Virus record (IMG/VR): IMGVR_UViG_3300021405_000030
Coordinates: 1 to 39,407 of that record
From: a virus
DNA length: 39,407 nt
Direction: 5' to 3' (one strand)
Shown: positions 7,882-17,359 of the stretch, in pieces
Layout: every line of letters begins with the position of its first letter
How positions within the stretch are numbered: position 1 is the first letter of the stretch
Notes under the pieces: model-generated
The model's database searches: none
Told to the model about the DNA's origin: nothing
What the model saw: the letters and a program-made list of their open reading frames with translations, nothing else
Position numbers and translations under genes: made by a program

Positions 7882-9068
7882 GCCTGCAAACCGGAACGGC
7901 ATCGAGCTACACCGATCTGCTGAATCAGCTCGACACGTTCCTGACCACGAACGGCATGGCGCTCGTGCCCACTTTTGTTGGCACCGGCAACGGCACCATC
8001 GCCGCGCAGGGCGGCTCCGCATCGGTCGCCGAGACGATCACCGTCACGTTCACCAGCTCGACGGCGTTCGGCGTCGTGGGTTCTGTCTCGGGGTCACTCG
8101 GCACCGGCACAGTCGGCACGGCGTTCACTTCGACCAAGACGAACTTCACGATCACTGCAGGCGGGACGGCGTTCGTCGCGACCGACGCGTTCACCTTCGC
8201 GGTCTGTCCGCCGTGGACTTCGCTCCGCCGCACCAGCGGCTTCGAGATGATTTGGCAGGCTCCCGGCAATGGAGGACTCGACGCCATCATCGTGGGCGCG
8301 CAGGTGTTTTCGAACGTCACCGGCGATTACTTCGACTGGCGGCTCGGCGGATTTCAGGCGTTCGATTCCGCGCTAACGTTCCAGAATCAGCCGGGCTATG
8401 TGGGCGGGCCTGGTCAGACGAAGTGTTCGCCGATCCTTCCGCTCTGGAATTCCACGATCCCGTATTGGTTCGTCGCGAATGGGCGCCGGGTGATCGTGGT
8501 CGCTCAGGTCTCGAGCGTTTTCACCGTCGCCTACCTCGGATTCATGAGCTCCTACCAGGCTCCGGGCGCTTTTCCGTATCCGCTCGTGGTGGGCGGCTCG
8601 CTCGCTTTCCACGGCGGAACATTTTCGAGCGAGCCAGTGGCGACGTCGCCGAATTTCCGCTGGAGCTATGCGGGCGATGAGATGCGCGCGTTCCCCGTTT
8701 GCGATCCGAACGCGATGAGCAACGATTCCGATTCTCCCCTTCGTCTGCGGCAGGTGACCGGGAACTGGCGAGGATTTTCAGCGTCAGCGGCCGACGCGAC
8801 GTTCGGCAAGGTCTGGCCCTACGACGGCGTCACGCCGACGAACTGGGACTGGCGGCCGAATCTCGACGGCAGCTATCCGCTCCTGCCCATCGTGCTGCAT
8901 GACAACACGCCGAACGTCTACGGCGAACTCGAGGGAGTGAAGGCGATAACCGGATTTTCGCAGGGCGCGACGAACACCATCACCGATGCCGCCGGCGTCA
9001 CCTATCTCGTGATGCAGAACGTCTTCCGCAACACCAAGGCGGATTTTTTCGCGGTCCGACTCAGCTAG
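7878..9068 (+). CDS. Tail protein A with beta-sandwich insert, paralogue of next gene
   Basis: A 396-residue protein overlapping the tape measure stop (ATGA). The N-terminus TGTASSYTDLLNQLDTFLT and the C-terminal portion resemble the following gene. Residues about 36-109 are an inserted beta domain (GNGTIAAQGG..AETITV..FGVVGSVSG..NFTITAGG..DAFTF) that also occurs in the hub protein encoded at 12622. This N-terminal type ('TG.A....DLL..L..FL..NG') is common in phage proteins encoded near the tail tip. An assembly or tip structural role is inferred from the neighbours. Confidence 0.75.
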   Translation: MSLQTGTASSYTDLLNQLDTFLTTNGMALVPTFVGTGNGTIAAQGGSASVAETITVTFTSSTAFGVVGSVSGSLGTGTVGTAFTSTKTNFTITAGGTAFVATDAFTFAVCPPWTSLRRTSGFEMIWQAPGNGGLDAIIVGAQVFSNVTGDYFDWRLGGFQAFDSALTFQNQPGYVGGPGQTKCSPILPLWNSTIPYWFVANGRRVIVVAQVSSVFTVAYLGFMSSYQAPGAFPYPLVVGGSLAFHGGTFSSEPVATSPNFRWSYAGDEMRAFPVCDPNAMSNDSDSPLRLRQVTGNWRGFSASAADATFGKVWPYDGVTPTNWDWRPNLDGSYPLLPIVLHDNTPNVYGELEGVKAITGFSQGATNTITDAAGVTYLVMQNVFRNTKADFFAVRLS

Positions 9069-9077
9069 GAGAGCCTG

Positions 9078-10076
9078 ATGCCTTACCAAAACGGAAGCGC
9101 GACCTCCACGACCGACCTGCTGCAGCAGCTCGTCACTTTTCTCGCGGCGAACGGCTGGACGACGGACCTGTCCGCTAGCGAGGGCCTAGGCTGGCGCGCG
9201 CACCTCCACAAGAGCGCGAACTACGTGCATCTGCGCGCCGCGGAGAACGAAGCGGTGTGGCAGTCGCATTTTGGGAGTACCGCGTACTCACTCGCGATCT
9301 ACACCGGGACGTCCTTCAACTCCGGGCAGCCCTGGAACAATCAGATCACCGGCGCTCCGATCCAATCGGGCGGCTCTGCTCCCGTGGGCGCGGCCGCCTA
9401 CACTTCAGCTGGCCCGTTCACGAATTACTACTTCATGACCGACTCGGCGGCGAACAACGTCGTGGTGGTCATCGAGGTCACTCCAGGACTTTTCGCCTAT
9501 GTGGGATGGGGAAGCTCACTGGTCACTGCCGGCACGATCACCGGCGGCGCTTATTTTTTCGGGAGCGCGAACGGATTCCAGGCGAGCGATCCGACTCCGG
9601 GAGCCAATGTTCCAGGCTACTCCGCGACGGCCGCGTGTCCCGGCACCAACGCGGATTCACTCGCCGGGAACAACGTCTGCTACGTCCGCGCGGACGTGGA
9701 CTCGTTCACCGGAAAGTGGATCAGCATCGGGCCGAACACAGCAGGGACGACTGGATACACCGGGAAGGCTGGCGCGAGTTCCGTTCGCGCTCATTCGATC
9801 ACATCGACGTCGCCGATCCCGTCTTACGCGCAATCCGACGGCCCGTCCGAGTTTCAGTTTCTGCAGACCAGCGCGCAGGACGGCCGCGCGAATCTTCTCC
9901 CGGTTTATCTCTGGGCGCTGCGCGACGGAACGACGACGGGTTTCTCGATGCTCGGCTCGCTGCCCACGGTGTTTTGCACGAACGGCGTCGGGAACGGTTT
10001 TTCCAACGCCAGCGAGTATTCGATCGGCGGGCAGACCTACAAAATGTTTCCGAATTTCGCGGTGCTCAAGGCCTAG
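9078..10076 (+). CDS. Tail protein B, paralogue of previous gene
   Basis: A 332-residue protein with AGGAGAG before the ATG. The N-terminus NGSATSTTDLLQQLVTFLAANGW aligns by eye with the previous gene, and both end in short aromatic strands, but this copy lacks the beta insert. The body is rich in Gly, Ser, Thr, Asn and aromatic residues, like exposed virion proteins. Tandem paralogues at this point suggest duplication with divergence, perhaps two related tail-tip or side-fibre subunits. Its stop codon directly abuts the next ATG. Confidence 0.75.
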   Translation: MPYQNGSATSTTDLLQQLVTFLAANGWTTDLSASEGLGWRAHLHKSANYVHLRAAENEAVWQSHFGSTAYSLAIYTGTSFNSGQPWNNQITGAPIQSGGSAPVGAAAYTSAGPFTNYYFMTDSAANNVVVVIEVTPGLFAYVGWGSSLVTAGTITGGAYFFGSANGFQASDPTPGANVPGYSATAACPGTNADSLAGNNVCYVRADVDSFTGKWISIGPNTAGTTGYTGKAGASSVRAHSITSTSPIPSYAQSDGPSEFQFLQTSAQDGRANLLPVYLWALRDGTTTGFSMLGSLPTVFCTNGVGNGFSNASEYSIGGQTYKMFPNFAVLKA

Positions 10077-11795
10077 ATGTCAACCTTTGCGGGTCAACTT
10101 TTGCTCGTCGGTCCGGGGCAGGTCTCCCCGAAGAACTCGAGCAGCGACGTCACCGGGATGACCGAGATCACCGCGCGGTCCGTCAGTCTCTCGACCGCAG
10201 AGCGCAGCGCGCATGGTCCCGCGCAGCCTTCCATCTCGCTCGTATCCAAGGCGAAAGTCGGAGCGCAGGCTTCGGTTTTTGGTGGACTATTGTTCGAGCG
10301 GATCATCGTGCTGCCTCGCACCGAGGCGCTGCAGTTCGTTTTGACCGCGACGCAATTCGCGATCGAGGTGTGGAACACCCGCCAGAATCACGACGACGTC
10401 CTCACGGCGATCAACATCACCGGCTCGGGCGGTCTCACGCTGGCCGATCCGCTGGGCGAGCCGCTGCTTTACGCCGCGCAGGATTCGCGAATCTACCAGG
10501 CGACTGTCCCGTCATCCGGCTCGACGAACATCGACCAGGACGTGGTTTTTGTTTTTGCTTCGGGACTCACTGGCGCCGACTGCGAGGTCACCGGCTCGCG
10601 CATCGTGCTTTTTTCCGTGCAGCCGGACTGGTCCGAGGGGATGGCCGAGTCCATCTCCTACCTCACCGACGTGCTCGCCGCGTATTCGGACAACGAACAG
10701 CGGCGCGGCCTGCGGCAGTTCCCGCGTCGCGCGCTGCGCTTCCGCGCGCTCACGCTCAACGCGCGCAACGCCGCCGGCATGGAGTCGCTGATATGGGGAT
10801 GGCAGGACCAGCCGTACGGCGTCCCGTGGTGGCCGGACGCGACGCCGATCACCGCGAACGTCGCCGCGGGTTCGTTTTCGATCCCGTGCAACACGGTCGA
10901 CCGCCAGTTCGCGGCCGGCGGTTTGTGCTGCATCTTTCAGGATGAGTTCACCTTCGAGGCGCTGACGATCGAGGCGGTCTCGCCCTCCGCGATCACCGTG
11001 CTCTCGCCGACGCAGTTCAACTGGACGGCGAATCCCGCGATTCTGGTGATGCCGGTTTTTCTCGCGCGCATCAGCGACTCCATAGACGTGGCGCGCTACT
11101 CGAGCGAGATAGACCAGATTGACGTGCAGTTCATCGGCGAGGCGATGCAAGCGGCTCCGGCGCCGACGACCACGCTCACGCAGTACAAATCCATCGACGT
11201 TCTCGAAATTCCGCCGAACTGGGCCGGCGCGCCGCTGAAGCGCAATTACAAGCGCTCAATGGTAACCATCGATCCGAAGATCGGTCCGGTCACCGTCGTG
11301 GACAAGGGCGGGACTGCCATCGTGGGCCAGCCGTTTCCCTGGTGGCTCGACGGCCATTCGAACGTCACCACTTTCCGCGCGTTCATCCTTCGGCGCTTTG
11401 GCCGGCTCAATAGTTTCTGGATTCCGACCTGGGATCAGGACCTGGTGCTGAATGGCGACGTCGGGCCGACCGACACCGGCATCGTGATCAAGAGCGAGTT
11501 TTATTCGCGTTTCTTTTTCCCGGATCAGTCGCGCCGTTTCATCTCGTTCATTCCGATCAGCGGCGGTCCGAACGTGTATCGGGAAATCACCGCGGCGGAG
11601 GACAACGGCAACGGCACCGAATCGCTGGTGCTCGACTCGCCGACCGGCACAGCCTTTCCCGCAGCGAGCACCATGATCTCTTTCCTCACGCTCGCGCGGC
11701 TCGGGTCCGATGACGTTGACATCGAGTGGGAGACTGCGGACTTCGCGACCGCGAACCTCGAATTGAAGGAAGTTCCCCGGGAGGTGCCGTCGTGA
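10077..11795 (+). CDS. Tail tip protein, distal-tail-like
   Basis: A 572-residue protein starting at the base after the previous stop. It has beta-rich blocks and a C-terminal region with TTFRAFILRRFGRLNSFWIPTW and a TWDQDLVL-like strand, found in phage proteins encoded just upstream of BR0599-type genes. In the Rhodobacter gene transfer agent the matching slot holds the distal tail protein (gp12-like). It probably forms the ring joining the tail tube to the hub. Assignment is by gene order and style; no catalytic motif is visible. It overlaps the next GTG start by four bases. Confidence 0.6.
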   Translation: MSTFAGQLLLVGPGQVSPKNSSSDVTGMTEITARSVSLSTAERSAHGPAQPSISLVSKAKVGAQASVFGGLLFERIIVLPRTEALQFVLTATQFAIEVWNTRQNHDDVLTAINITGSGGLTLADPLGEPLLYAAQDSRIYQATVPSSGSTNIDQDVVFVFASGLTGADCEVTGSRIVLFSVQPDWSEGMAESISYLTDVLAAYSDNEQRRGLRQFPRRALRFRALTLNARNAAGMESLIWGWQDQPYGVPWWPDATPITANVAAGSFSIPCNTVDRQFAAGGLCCIFQDEFTFEALTIEAVSPSAITVLSPTQFNWTANPAILVMPVFLARISDSIDVARYSSEIDQIDVQFIGEAMQAAPAPTTTLTQYKSIDVLEIPPNWAGAPLKRNYKRSMVTIDPKIGPVTVVDKGGTAIVGQPFPWWLDGHSNVTTFRAFILRRFGRLNSFWIPTWDQDLVLNGDVGPTDTGIVIKSEFYSRFFFPDQSRRFISFIPISGGPNVYREITAAEDNGNGTESLVLDSPTGTAFPAASTMISFLTLARLGSDDVDIEWETADFATANLELKEVPREVPS

Positions 11796-12589
11796 CGTTC
11801 GATGCACAGGAGCAGCTGCCGAGCGGCGCGCAGCCCTACGAACTGTATCTGTTTCAGGGCACCGGGATTTTCTTCGCTCTCACCAACGCGGACGAGGCGA
11901 TCACCTACCTCGGCAACACCTACCAGCCGACGACGATCACGCGTTCGGAAATGGAGCAGTCGAACGAGGTCGTGTCCGGGCAGATGAAAGTTTTTCTCCC
12001 CGACACGCATCCGCTCGCGGCACTCCTGCTCCCGTACCTGCCGACGTCGCCAATTGCGATCACGGTCTACGGCTCGCACTACGGCGACACGCAGACCGTC
12101 GTGCTTTTCACCGGGACGGTAGCGAGCGCGCGCTATACCGACCAGTGCGAGCTCACCTGCAATTCGTCGCAGTACTTGCTGCAGCGGAAGATCCCGCGCC
12201 AGCTCTACCAGTCGCCTTGCGGCCACATCTTCGGCGACAACGGCTGCGGAATTGATCTCGCCGCGCACACCTACTCCGGCACTGTCGCGACCATTGATTC
12301 GACCGGGACTGTGCTGACGGTCACGGGTTTTGCTTCGCTCCCGGACTCGCTGACGGGCGGGTTTCTTCGCTTCGGAAATTTCGTGCGGATGATTGTCTCG
12401 AACTCCGGCTCGAGCGTGACGCTGCTCTCGCCGATCACGGGCCTGCAGGTGGGGAGCGCGGTGCTGGGCACCGCCGGCTGCCAGCTGACGTTCGCGGCAT
12501 GCCAGGCGTACAAAAACAGTTTTAACTTTTTGGGATTCGATCTGATTCCTGAGATCAATCCCTTCGATGGAAGCGCGTCGGTAGGCTAG
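11792..12589 (+). CDS. Tail protein, phage BR0599/DUF2163 family
   Basis: A 265-residue protein starting at GTG 11792 (GTGA overlap, GGGAGG upstream). It carries the BR0599 C-terminal signature: YQSPCGHIFGDNGCGIDLA (Cys143, Cys152), then a beta domain, then AGCQLTFAACQAYKNSFNFLGF and IPEINPF with two further cysteines. The four cysteines likely bind metal or form disulfides. In gene transfer agents the homologue (gp13) is a hub subunit inside the baseplate. The N-terminal half (residues about 10-130) matches the usual DUF2163 beta domain, with a PFDG ending. Confidence 0.85.
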   Translation: MTFDAQEQLPSGAQPYELYLFQGTGIFFALTNADEAITYLGNTYQPTTITRSEMEQSNEVVSGQMKVFLPDTHPLAALLLPYLPTSPIAITVYGSHYGDTQTVVLFTGTVASARYTDQCELTCNSSQYLLQRKIPRQLYQSPCGHIFGDNGCGIDLAAHTYSGTVATIDSTGTVLTVTGFASLPDSLTGGFLRFGNFVRMIVSNSGSSVTLLSPITGLQVGSAVLGTAGCQLTFAACQAYKNSFNFLGFDLIPEINPFDGSASVG

Positions 12590-12621
12590 CGCTTCAGGGG
12601 TGGTGAGTCTTCTTCTGGCTG

Positions 12622-15528
12622 GTGCTCCTGCTTTTCGTCGCAACGACTGTCGTGGGCGCTCTGCTCGCTCCGCATCCGCAGGGGCCTACGCCGGGCGCGC
12701 TCGGAGACTTTTCGATTCCGACGGCGGAGGAAGGGCGCGCGATCCCCGTGGTGTACGGCACGGTGAAGATCGGCGGCGGGAACACGGTGTGGTGGGGTGA
12801 CCTGCTGGTGAAGCCGATCAAGCCTTCGGCGCTGGATGTGATTTTTTCGTTCGGCATGGCGAAGTCGCAGGGTTTCCAGTACTACCTCGGCTGCCAGTTC
12901 GCGCTCTGCCAGGGGCAGGTCGACGAACTCCTCGCGATCGAGGCGGACAAGAAAGACATTCAGTACACCACCAACAACATCCTGAACGGCAACGGGACGC
13001 TCAACTATCTGCAACTGCTCGCGAACTCGCCGAATCTTTTCGGCGGGACAAACGCCGGCGGCGGCGGAGGCATCGCCGGAACCATCGACTTCTACTACGG
13101 CCAGCCGAACCAGCAGCCGAACGACTATCTCTCGCGCGTGCAGGGCCGCGTCGCTCTCGACCAGTCGGGAATCGGCTACACCTACTCCGGCGTGGGGAAC
13201 GGCACGATCACCGCGGAGTCCGGCGGCGCGTTCGCGCGCAACGAGACGATCACCATCACCGCGGTCGGCATTGACAACAACTCCAGCGACTCGACGTTCC
13301 TGAAGATGCGCTTCAGCGTGGTGGGTTCTCTCTCCGGGACGATCACGGCCATCAATCCAAACGCCGACGGCTCGCACAGCTGCTTCGCGGACAATGCGTT
13401 CAGCGCGAACCAGATCAATTTCACCATCGACACCGGCTCCATCCAGTTCAGCGTCGGAGATCAGTTCGTCATCGTGACGCAGCACGCGCAAATCGCGCCG
13501 GCGTACCCGCGGCTCTGCTACTCCGTGTTTGAGCAGCTCTACCAGGGCACATCGAACTATTTGAAGCCGCTCGCGTTCATCATCCGGCGCACGCCGGACC
13601 CGTTCGCGATGGGTTCCTCGTGGGCCAACCTGAACGGCGACGCGAATCCTGCCGCGATGGTTTATGACCTGCTCACCGACGTCGACTTCGGACTCGGAAT
13701 TCCCAGCTCGACCGTGGACATCGCGAACTTTAAGGCCGTGGGCACGGTGCTGCAGGGAGAGGGTCTCGGCCTCTCGATGCAGTTCGACACCCAGGCATCC
13801 GCCGACAATCTCATCGGCGAAATCATGCGGCACATCGATGGCGTGCTCTACACCGACCCGGCGACGGGCCTGTGGACGATCAAGCTCGCGCGCGCGGACT
13901 ACGATCCCACCACGCTGCCCGAACTCACGGTCGACAACGTCCTCGGCACGCCGGACTTTTCCCGCGGCTCGTGGGAAGAGACCACCAACCTGGTCAACAT
14001 CAAATTCCTGTCGCGCCTGAACAACTTCAATTCGCGAATCGTGACTGGCTACGATGCGGCGAACTACGCGATCACCCAGGAAGTGCGGCCGCAGACCATC
14101 GAGTTTCTCGGCATCTCGCAGGAGGCCGCGGCATCGCTGATTCAGACGAGGGTGCTGAAAACCTTCACCTACCCGCTGTCGAAAATAAAACTCGTCTGCA
14201 ATCGCACCGCGTGGCAGTTCCGCCCAGGCGGAGTGTTCCGCTTCACGTGGGCGCCGCTGGAGATCACCAACCAGATTTTCCGCATCACGCGCATCGGCTA
14301 CGGGGAACTCACCGATGGAAAAATCACCATCGACGCGGTCGAGGATATTTTCGGGATCAATGACACCGCCTTCGGTGCGCCGCCAGTTTCTGGATGGGTG
14401 AATCCGCTGACGTCGCCGGCGGCGCCGGATTACCAGCTGGCGATGGAGAGTCCCTACGCGATGTCCACTTCCTCGGACGAGCGCATCTCCGTCGGCTGCG
14501 TGCGCGGCGATTCGATCAGCCGCGGCTTCGAGATGTTCGCGGACGAGACGGGCGGCTCGAGCTACACCTCGTACGGAACGATTGACGGATTCATGCCTTC
14601 CGGCCTCACCGAGGCGGACTACCCGATCAACACCGCAGCCATCGACGCGACCGGCTTCACGCTCTCCGCCACGGGCGCGCGCGATCTCGACCAGCTCGCC
14701 TCGACGACTGCATCCGGTCTTACCAACGGCGCGAATCTTCTGATGTTCGTCGACACCGGAGAAATCTGCTCGTGGCAAACCGTCACGCCGAACAGCGACG
14801 GCAGCTACACGATCTCCGAGGTGATGCGCGGAATCTTCGACACCATCCCGGCCGATCATCCGACGGGCACGCGCATAATTTTCCTCGAGATGGGTTTCGA
14901 TTTCCTGAAACCCGCGACTGTCCCGACCGCCGGCGCTCCTGGTCCGACAGGCGCAACAGGCCCGACGGGTCCAACCGGCGCAACCGGCTCGACGGGTGCC
15001 ACGGGAAGCACGGGCGCAACCGGCTCGGCGGGCGCGACAGGCGCGACGGGTCCTGCGGGTCCGACAGGGCCTACAGGCCCAACGGGTCCGACGGGACCGA
15101 CTGGCGCGACCGGCGCGACGGGTCCGCCAGGAACCATTGCCTCGCGCGGCAACGTCACGGTCACGACAGGCTCGCTCGCGAACGCTGCATCGCAAACCGG
15201 CACAGTCACCATCGGGAAATCCTTCGCGATCACCCAGCTCTCGGCGACGTGCGCGTGCCGCGTGCGGCTCTATTCGACCGCCGCGCAGATGGCCGCGGAT
15301 GCTTCGCGTCCGCCGACGCAGGTGCCGGCGATCGGAACATCGCACGGCGTGATCTGCGATTTCGTTTTGAACGGGATCACCGGCCTAAATTTCATCTGTT
15401 CGCCGGAAGTGTACGGCGCGAACTGCGAGGCGACGGTAGTCTCGCAGATCTCGTATTCCATCGAGAATTTGAGCGGCTCGACGACGACCGTCGGCGTGAC
15501 CATGACCTGCAAAATCGAGGAGGCTTAG
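12622..15528 (+). CDS. Central tail hub/fibre with collagen-like stretch
   Basis: A 968-residue protein, the longest gene, resembling gene-transfer-agent gp15-like hubs ([16 protein letters not shown] near residue 40; a hub body through about residue 590). Residues about 191-287 are an inserted beta domain shared with the 7878 gene. Residues 771-839 are 23 Gly-X-Y triplets, followed by a roughly 130-residue C-terminal head that may bind the host surface. The start is uncertain: GTG 12622 has no good ribosome site, and the frame is open only back to 12607. The N-terminal hydrophobic run ([14 protein letters not shown]) probably inserts in the tail rather than acting as a signal. Translation may be coupled to the upstream gene 32 bases away. 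Confidence 0.82.
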   Translation: MLLLFVATTVVGALLAPHPQGPTPGALGDFSIPTAEEGRAIPVVYGTVKIGGGNTVWWGDLLVKPIKPSALDVIFSFGMAKSQGFQYYLGCQFALCQGQVDELLAIEADKKDIQYTTNNILNGNGTLNYLQLLANSPNLFGGTNAGGGGGIAGTIDFYYGQPNQQPNDYLSRVQGRVALDQSGIGYTYSGVGNGTITAESGGAFARNETITITAVGIDNNSSDSTFLKMRFSVVGSLSGTITAINPNADGSHSCFADNAFSANQINFTIDTGSIQFSVGDQFVIVTQHAQIAPAYPRLCYSVFEQLYQGTSNYLKPLAFIIRRTPDPFAMGSSWANLNGDANPAAMVYDLLTDVDFGLGIPSSTVDIANFKAVGTVLQGEGLGLSMQFDTQASADNLIGEIMRHIDGVLYTDPATGLWTIKLARADYDPTTLPELTVDNVLGTPDFSRGSWEETTNLVNIKFLSRLNNFNSRIVTGYDAANYAITQEVRPQTIEFLGISQEAAASLIQTRVLKTFTYPLSKIKLVCNRTAWQFRPGGVFRFTWAPLEITNQIFRITRIGYGELTDGKITIDAVEDIFGINDTAFGAPPVSGWVNPLTSPAAPDYQLAMESPYAMSTSSDERISVGCVRGDSISRGFEMFADETGGSSYTSYGTIDGFMPSGLTEADYPINTAAIDATGFTLSATGARDLDQLASTTASGLTNGANLLMFVDTGEICSWQTVTPNSDGSYTISEVMRGIFDTIPADHPTGTRIIFLEMGFDFLKPATVPTAGAPGPTGATGPTGPTGATGSTGATGSTGATGSAGATGATGPAGPTGPTGPTGPTGPTGATGATGPPGTIASRGNVTVTTGSLANAASQTGTVTIGKSFAITQLSATCACRVRLYSTAAQMAADASRPPTQVPAIGTSHGVICDFVLNGITGLNFICSPEVYGANCEATVVSQISYSIENLSGSTTTVGVTMTCKIEEA
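14932..15138 (+). repeat. Collagen-like Gly-X-Y repeat in the tail hub
   Basis: Twenty-three consecutive Gly-X-Y triplets (mostly GPT and GAT, with GST, GSA, GPA, GPP) are encoded by near-repeats such as GGTCCGACGGG and GGCGCAACCGG. Such repeats in phage fibres form triple helices that act as rigid spacers and vary in length by slippage or recombination. Codon choice varies between triplets, so the tract is old or under selection against slippage. Confidence 0.93.
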
Positions 15529-16653
15529 ATGTCGACGCAACTGCTTTCGACGTGCGTGCCGGGAACGACTTCCTTCGCGGATTTTAAATCCTGGGCGCAG
15601 GCGATCTCCGCGTGGATGGCCTCCATCGGATGGCTGCAGACGAACGACACCGGCCAGGCAGTGTGGACCGCAACGGTGCTGACCTGCACGCAGGTCGCGA
15701 TGTCCGGCACGACGGCGACGATCAGCTATTCCAGTTTCACGGGGCCCGCTCCGCGCGCGGGAATGAGCGTCACGTTCAGCGGCTTTTCGAACAGCGGAAA
15801 CAACACCGCGCTCACTCTAACCGCTGTCTCGGGAGGAAGCTCCGGCACCGTGACCGCGACGAACGCGAGCGGCGTGAACGAGACGCACGCGGGGTCCGGC
15901 ACGACGACCGCGCAGACGACCGTCCCGACATCAACCAACACGATCTACGAAATTTGGGAATCGCAAGATGCGAGTTCCTCGACGCTGCCGATTTTCCTGC
16001 GACTCGAGTACGGGCAGGGTTCGACGGCGAACTCGGTTTTGTTCAAGATCACGGCGGGTGTCGCATCGAACGGGTCCGGGACGATCACCACAAACACAAC
16101 CTCCACGCTCTCGCACTCGACGACCATCGTAGGCACGACCGGAGTCGGGAACACCTCGATTTTTTCCGGCGACACGTCGCGCGTGATGATCGCGCTGTTC
16201 CTGAACGCGGCGAGCGCATCGAATCCGTTTTTCTTCGCGGTCGAGCGCTCGCACAACAGCTCGGGCGCCGACACCGATTCCTATTTCATGTTGGTCACCA
16301 ACCTTGGAACGAGCGGGACGAGGAACGCCGCGCAGCAGATCATCCAGAAGCCGGCGCTCGGCGGGACGCTGACGGCGGAGACCGCTCACATCACCGCGCT
16401 CACCACGCTGTCGAGCGGAGTCGTGGGGACCAACATCGCGCTCGGTCCGCTTTTCCCGGTCATCGGCAAGCTCGATAACCCGTGCATGGCGATGGCGTTT
16501 GCAAGGGGCGGCGACATCGTGGAGGGCGCGACGGTGATCGTCCCGTACTACGGCTCGAATCACACGATGTACTGCTCGAAGGCCAACACCATGCAGACCA
16601 ACGAGCCGCTCGGCAATTCGTCGGGCAACGGAACGCTGTACCGCTACGAGTGA
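15529..16653 (+). CDS. Tail fibre/receptor-binding candidate
   Basis: A 374-residue protein whose ATG follows the hub stop with no gap; AGGAGG lies just upstream. The N-terminus has TSFADFKSWAQAISAWMASIGW, a pattern shared loosely with the 7878 and 9078 proteins. Residues about 50-128 form an Ig-like beta module (GMSVTFSGFSNSGNN ... VNETHAGSG) repeated in the gpW-like protein at 36233. The rest is Thr/Ser/Asn-rich beta structure, as in adhesins. Placement right after the hub supports a receptor-binding or side-fibre role. Confidence 0.72.
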   Translation: MSTQLLSTCVPGTTSFADFKSWAQAISAWMASIGWLQTNDTGQAVWTATVLTCTQVAMSGTTATISYSSFTGPAPRAGMSVTFSGFSNSGNNTALTLTAVSGGSSGTVTATNASGVNETHAGSGTTTAQTTVPTSTNTIYEIWESQDASSSTLPIFLRLEYGQGSTANSVLFKITAGVASNGSGTITTNTTSTLSHSTTIVGTTGVGNTSIFSGDTSRVMIALFLNAASASNPFFFAVERSHNSSGADTDSYFMLVTNLGTSGTRNAAQQIIQKPALGGTLTAETAHITALTTLSSGVVGTNIALGPLFPVIGKLDNPCMAMAFARGGDIVEGATVIVPYYGSNHTMYCSKANTMQTNEPLGNSSGNGTLYRYE

Positions 16654-16659
16654 GGACGG

Positions 16660-16893
16660 ATGTCGACTTTCAACGCGGACACTCTGAATCATCCGGTCGA
16701 CGGCGGGGAAATTCCCGGCTCCGGCGGATCAGGCCCGACGAACTATTCGATGGGCGTGAGCGCGCCGCCGTCGGGCGGCTTCGTGCAGTTTTTTAATCCG
16801 ACGATCATCTTCTCGCTCGGCTGCGTGAACAACGGTCCGGGCGGTCTCTCGAGCACGGGCCAGGGTCAAATCTTTCCGACGGGGCGATCATGA
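16660..16893 (+). CDS. Small Gly/Pro-rich virion protein, unknown
   Basis: A 77-residue protein, preceded by GAGTGAGGA and overlapping the next gene (ATGA). It is rich in Gly, Pro, Ser and Asn (GGEIPGSGGSGPTNY, NNGPGGLSSTG) with one central hydrophobic stretch (GFVQFFNPTIIFSLG). It resembles no family I can name. Being between two fibre genes, it may be a fibre chaperone or a tip plug. Confidence 0.65.
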   Translation: MSTFNADTLNHPVDGGEIPGSGGSGPTNYSMGVSAPPSGGFVQFFNPTIIFSLGCVNNGPGGLSSTGQGQIFPTGRS

Positions 16894-17342
16894 CCACCAA
16901 CGTAAAGCTCGCGCCGTACACCCTGGGCGCCGAATTCCCGATCACCAGTGAGTCCGACGTCGCGGTCACGCTCGCGCAGCGCGCGCTGCAGCCCTACCCG
17001 CCGGGAAATGTTTTAGTGAACGGCACCGCGTTTCCCTCTACGACCTCGGGGGATGTCACGGTGACGTGGAACCATCGCTATCGCCTCGGTCCCTTCATCG
17101 TGGCGCAGAACGCCGGCGACGTCGCCGGAGGCCCGGAAGGGAACTACACGATTGCGATTTCGATCAACAGCGTTCTGATTCGCACGGTGACGGGGATCAC
17201 CGCGAAGACTTTCACCTACACCCACGCGCAACGCGTCATCGATGACTCGAACCTGGCCCACCTGACGACGATCACGCTCACTCCGGTGAACGGGACTCTC
17301 GCGGGGCAGCCTCGTTCGCTGACGTTCCTGATGAATCCATAA
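16890..17342 (+). CDS. Tail tip/fibre protein with FnIII-like C-terminal domain
   Basis: A 150-residue protein. Residues about 45-145 read TSGDVTVTWNHR, then GNYTIAISINSVLIRTVTG, then TAKTFTYTHAQRVIDDSN and a final ITLTPVNG strand. This pattern matches the small C-terminal FnIII-like domains that close many gene-transfer-agent-type hub proteins; here it is a separate gene. The likely role is a saccharide- or surface-contacting tip subunit. It may have been split from an ancestral hub. Confidence 0.66.
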   Translation: MTTNVKLAPYTLGAEFPITSESDVAVTLAQRALQPYPPGNVLVNGTAFPSTTSGDVTVTWNHRYRLGPFIVAQNAGDVAGGPEGNYTIAISINSVLIRTVTGITAKTFTYTHAQRVIDDSNLAHLTTITLTPVNGTLAGQPRSLTFLMNP

Positions 17343-17359
17343 AACTGCGCGGGGGAAAA

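Noticed and set aside
9257-10945. A 562-codon + frame across two tail genes
   Set aside because: It crosses the boundary of two well supported genes in another phase and is Arg-rich without any motif.
14932-15138. A possible CRISPR-like or tandem DNA repeat array
   Set aside because: The periodicity is nine bases and encodes Gly-X-Y triplets in frame; there are no spacers.
12586-15345. A 919-codon open frame on the minus strand
   Set aside because: It is the antisense shadow of the tail hub gene. Its composition is Arg-, Ala- and His-rich, typical of reading GC-rich coding DNA backward, and it has no domain pattern.
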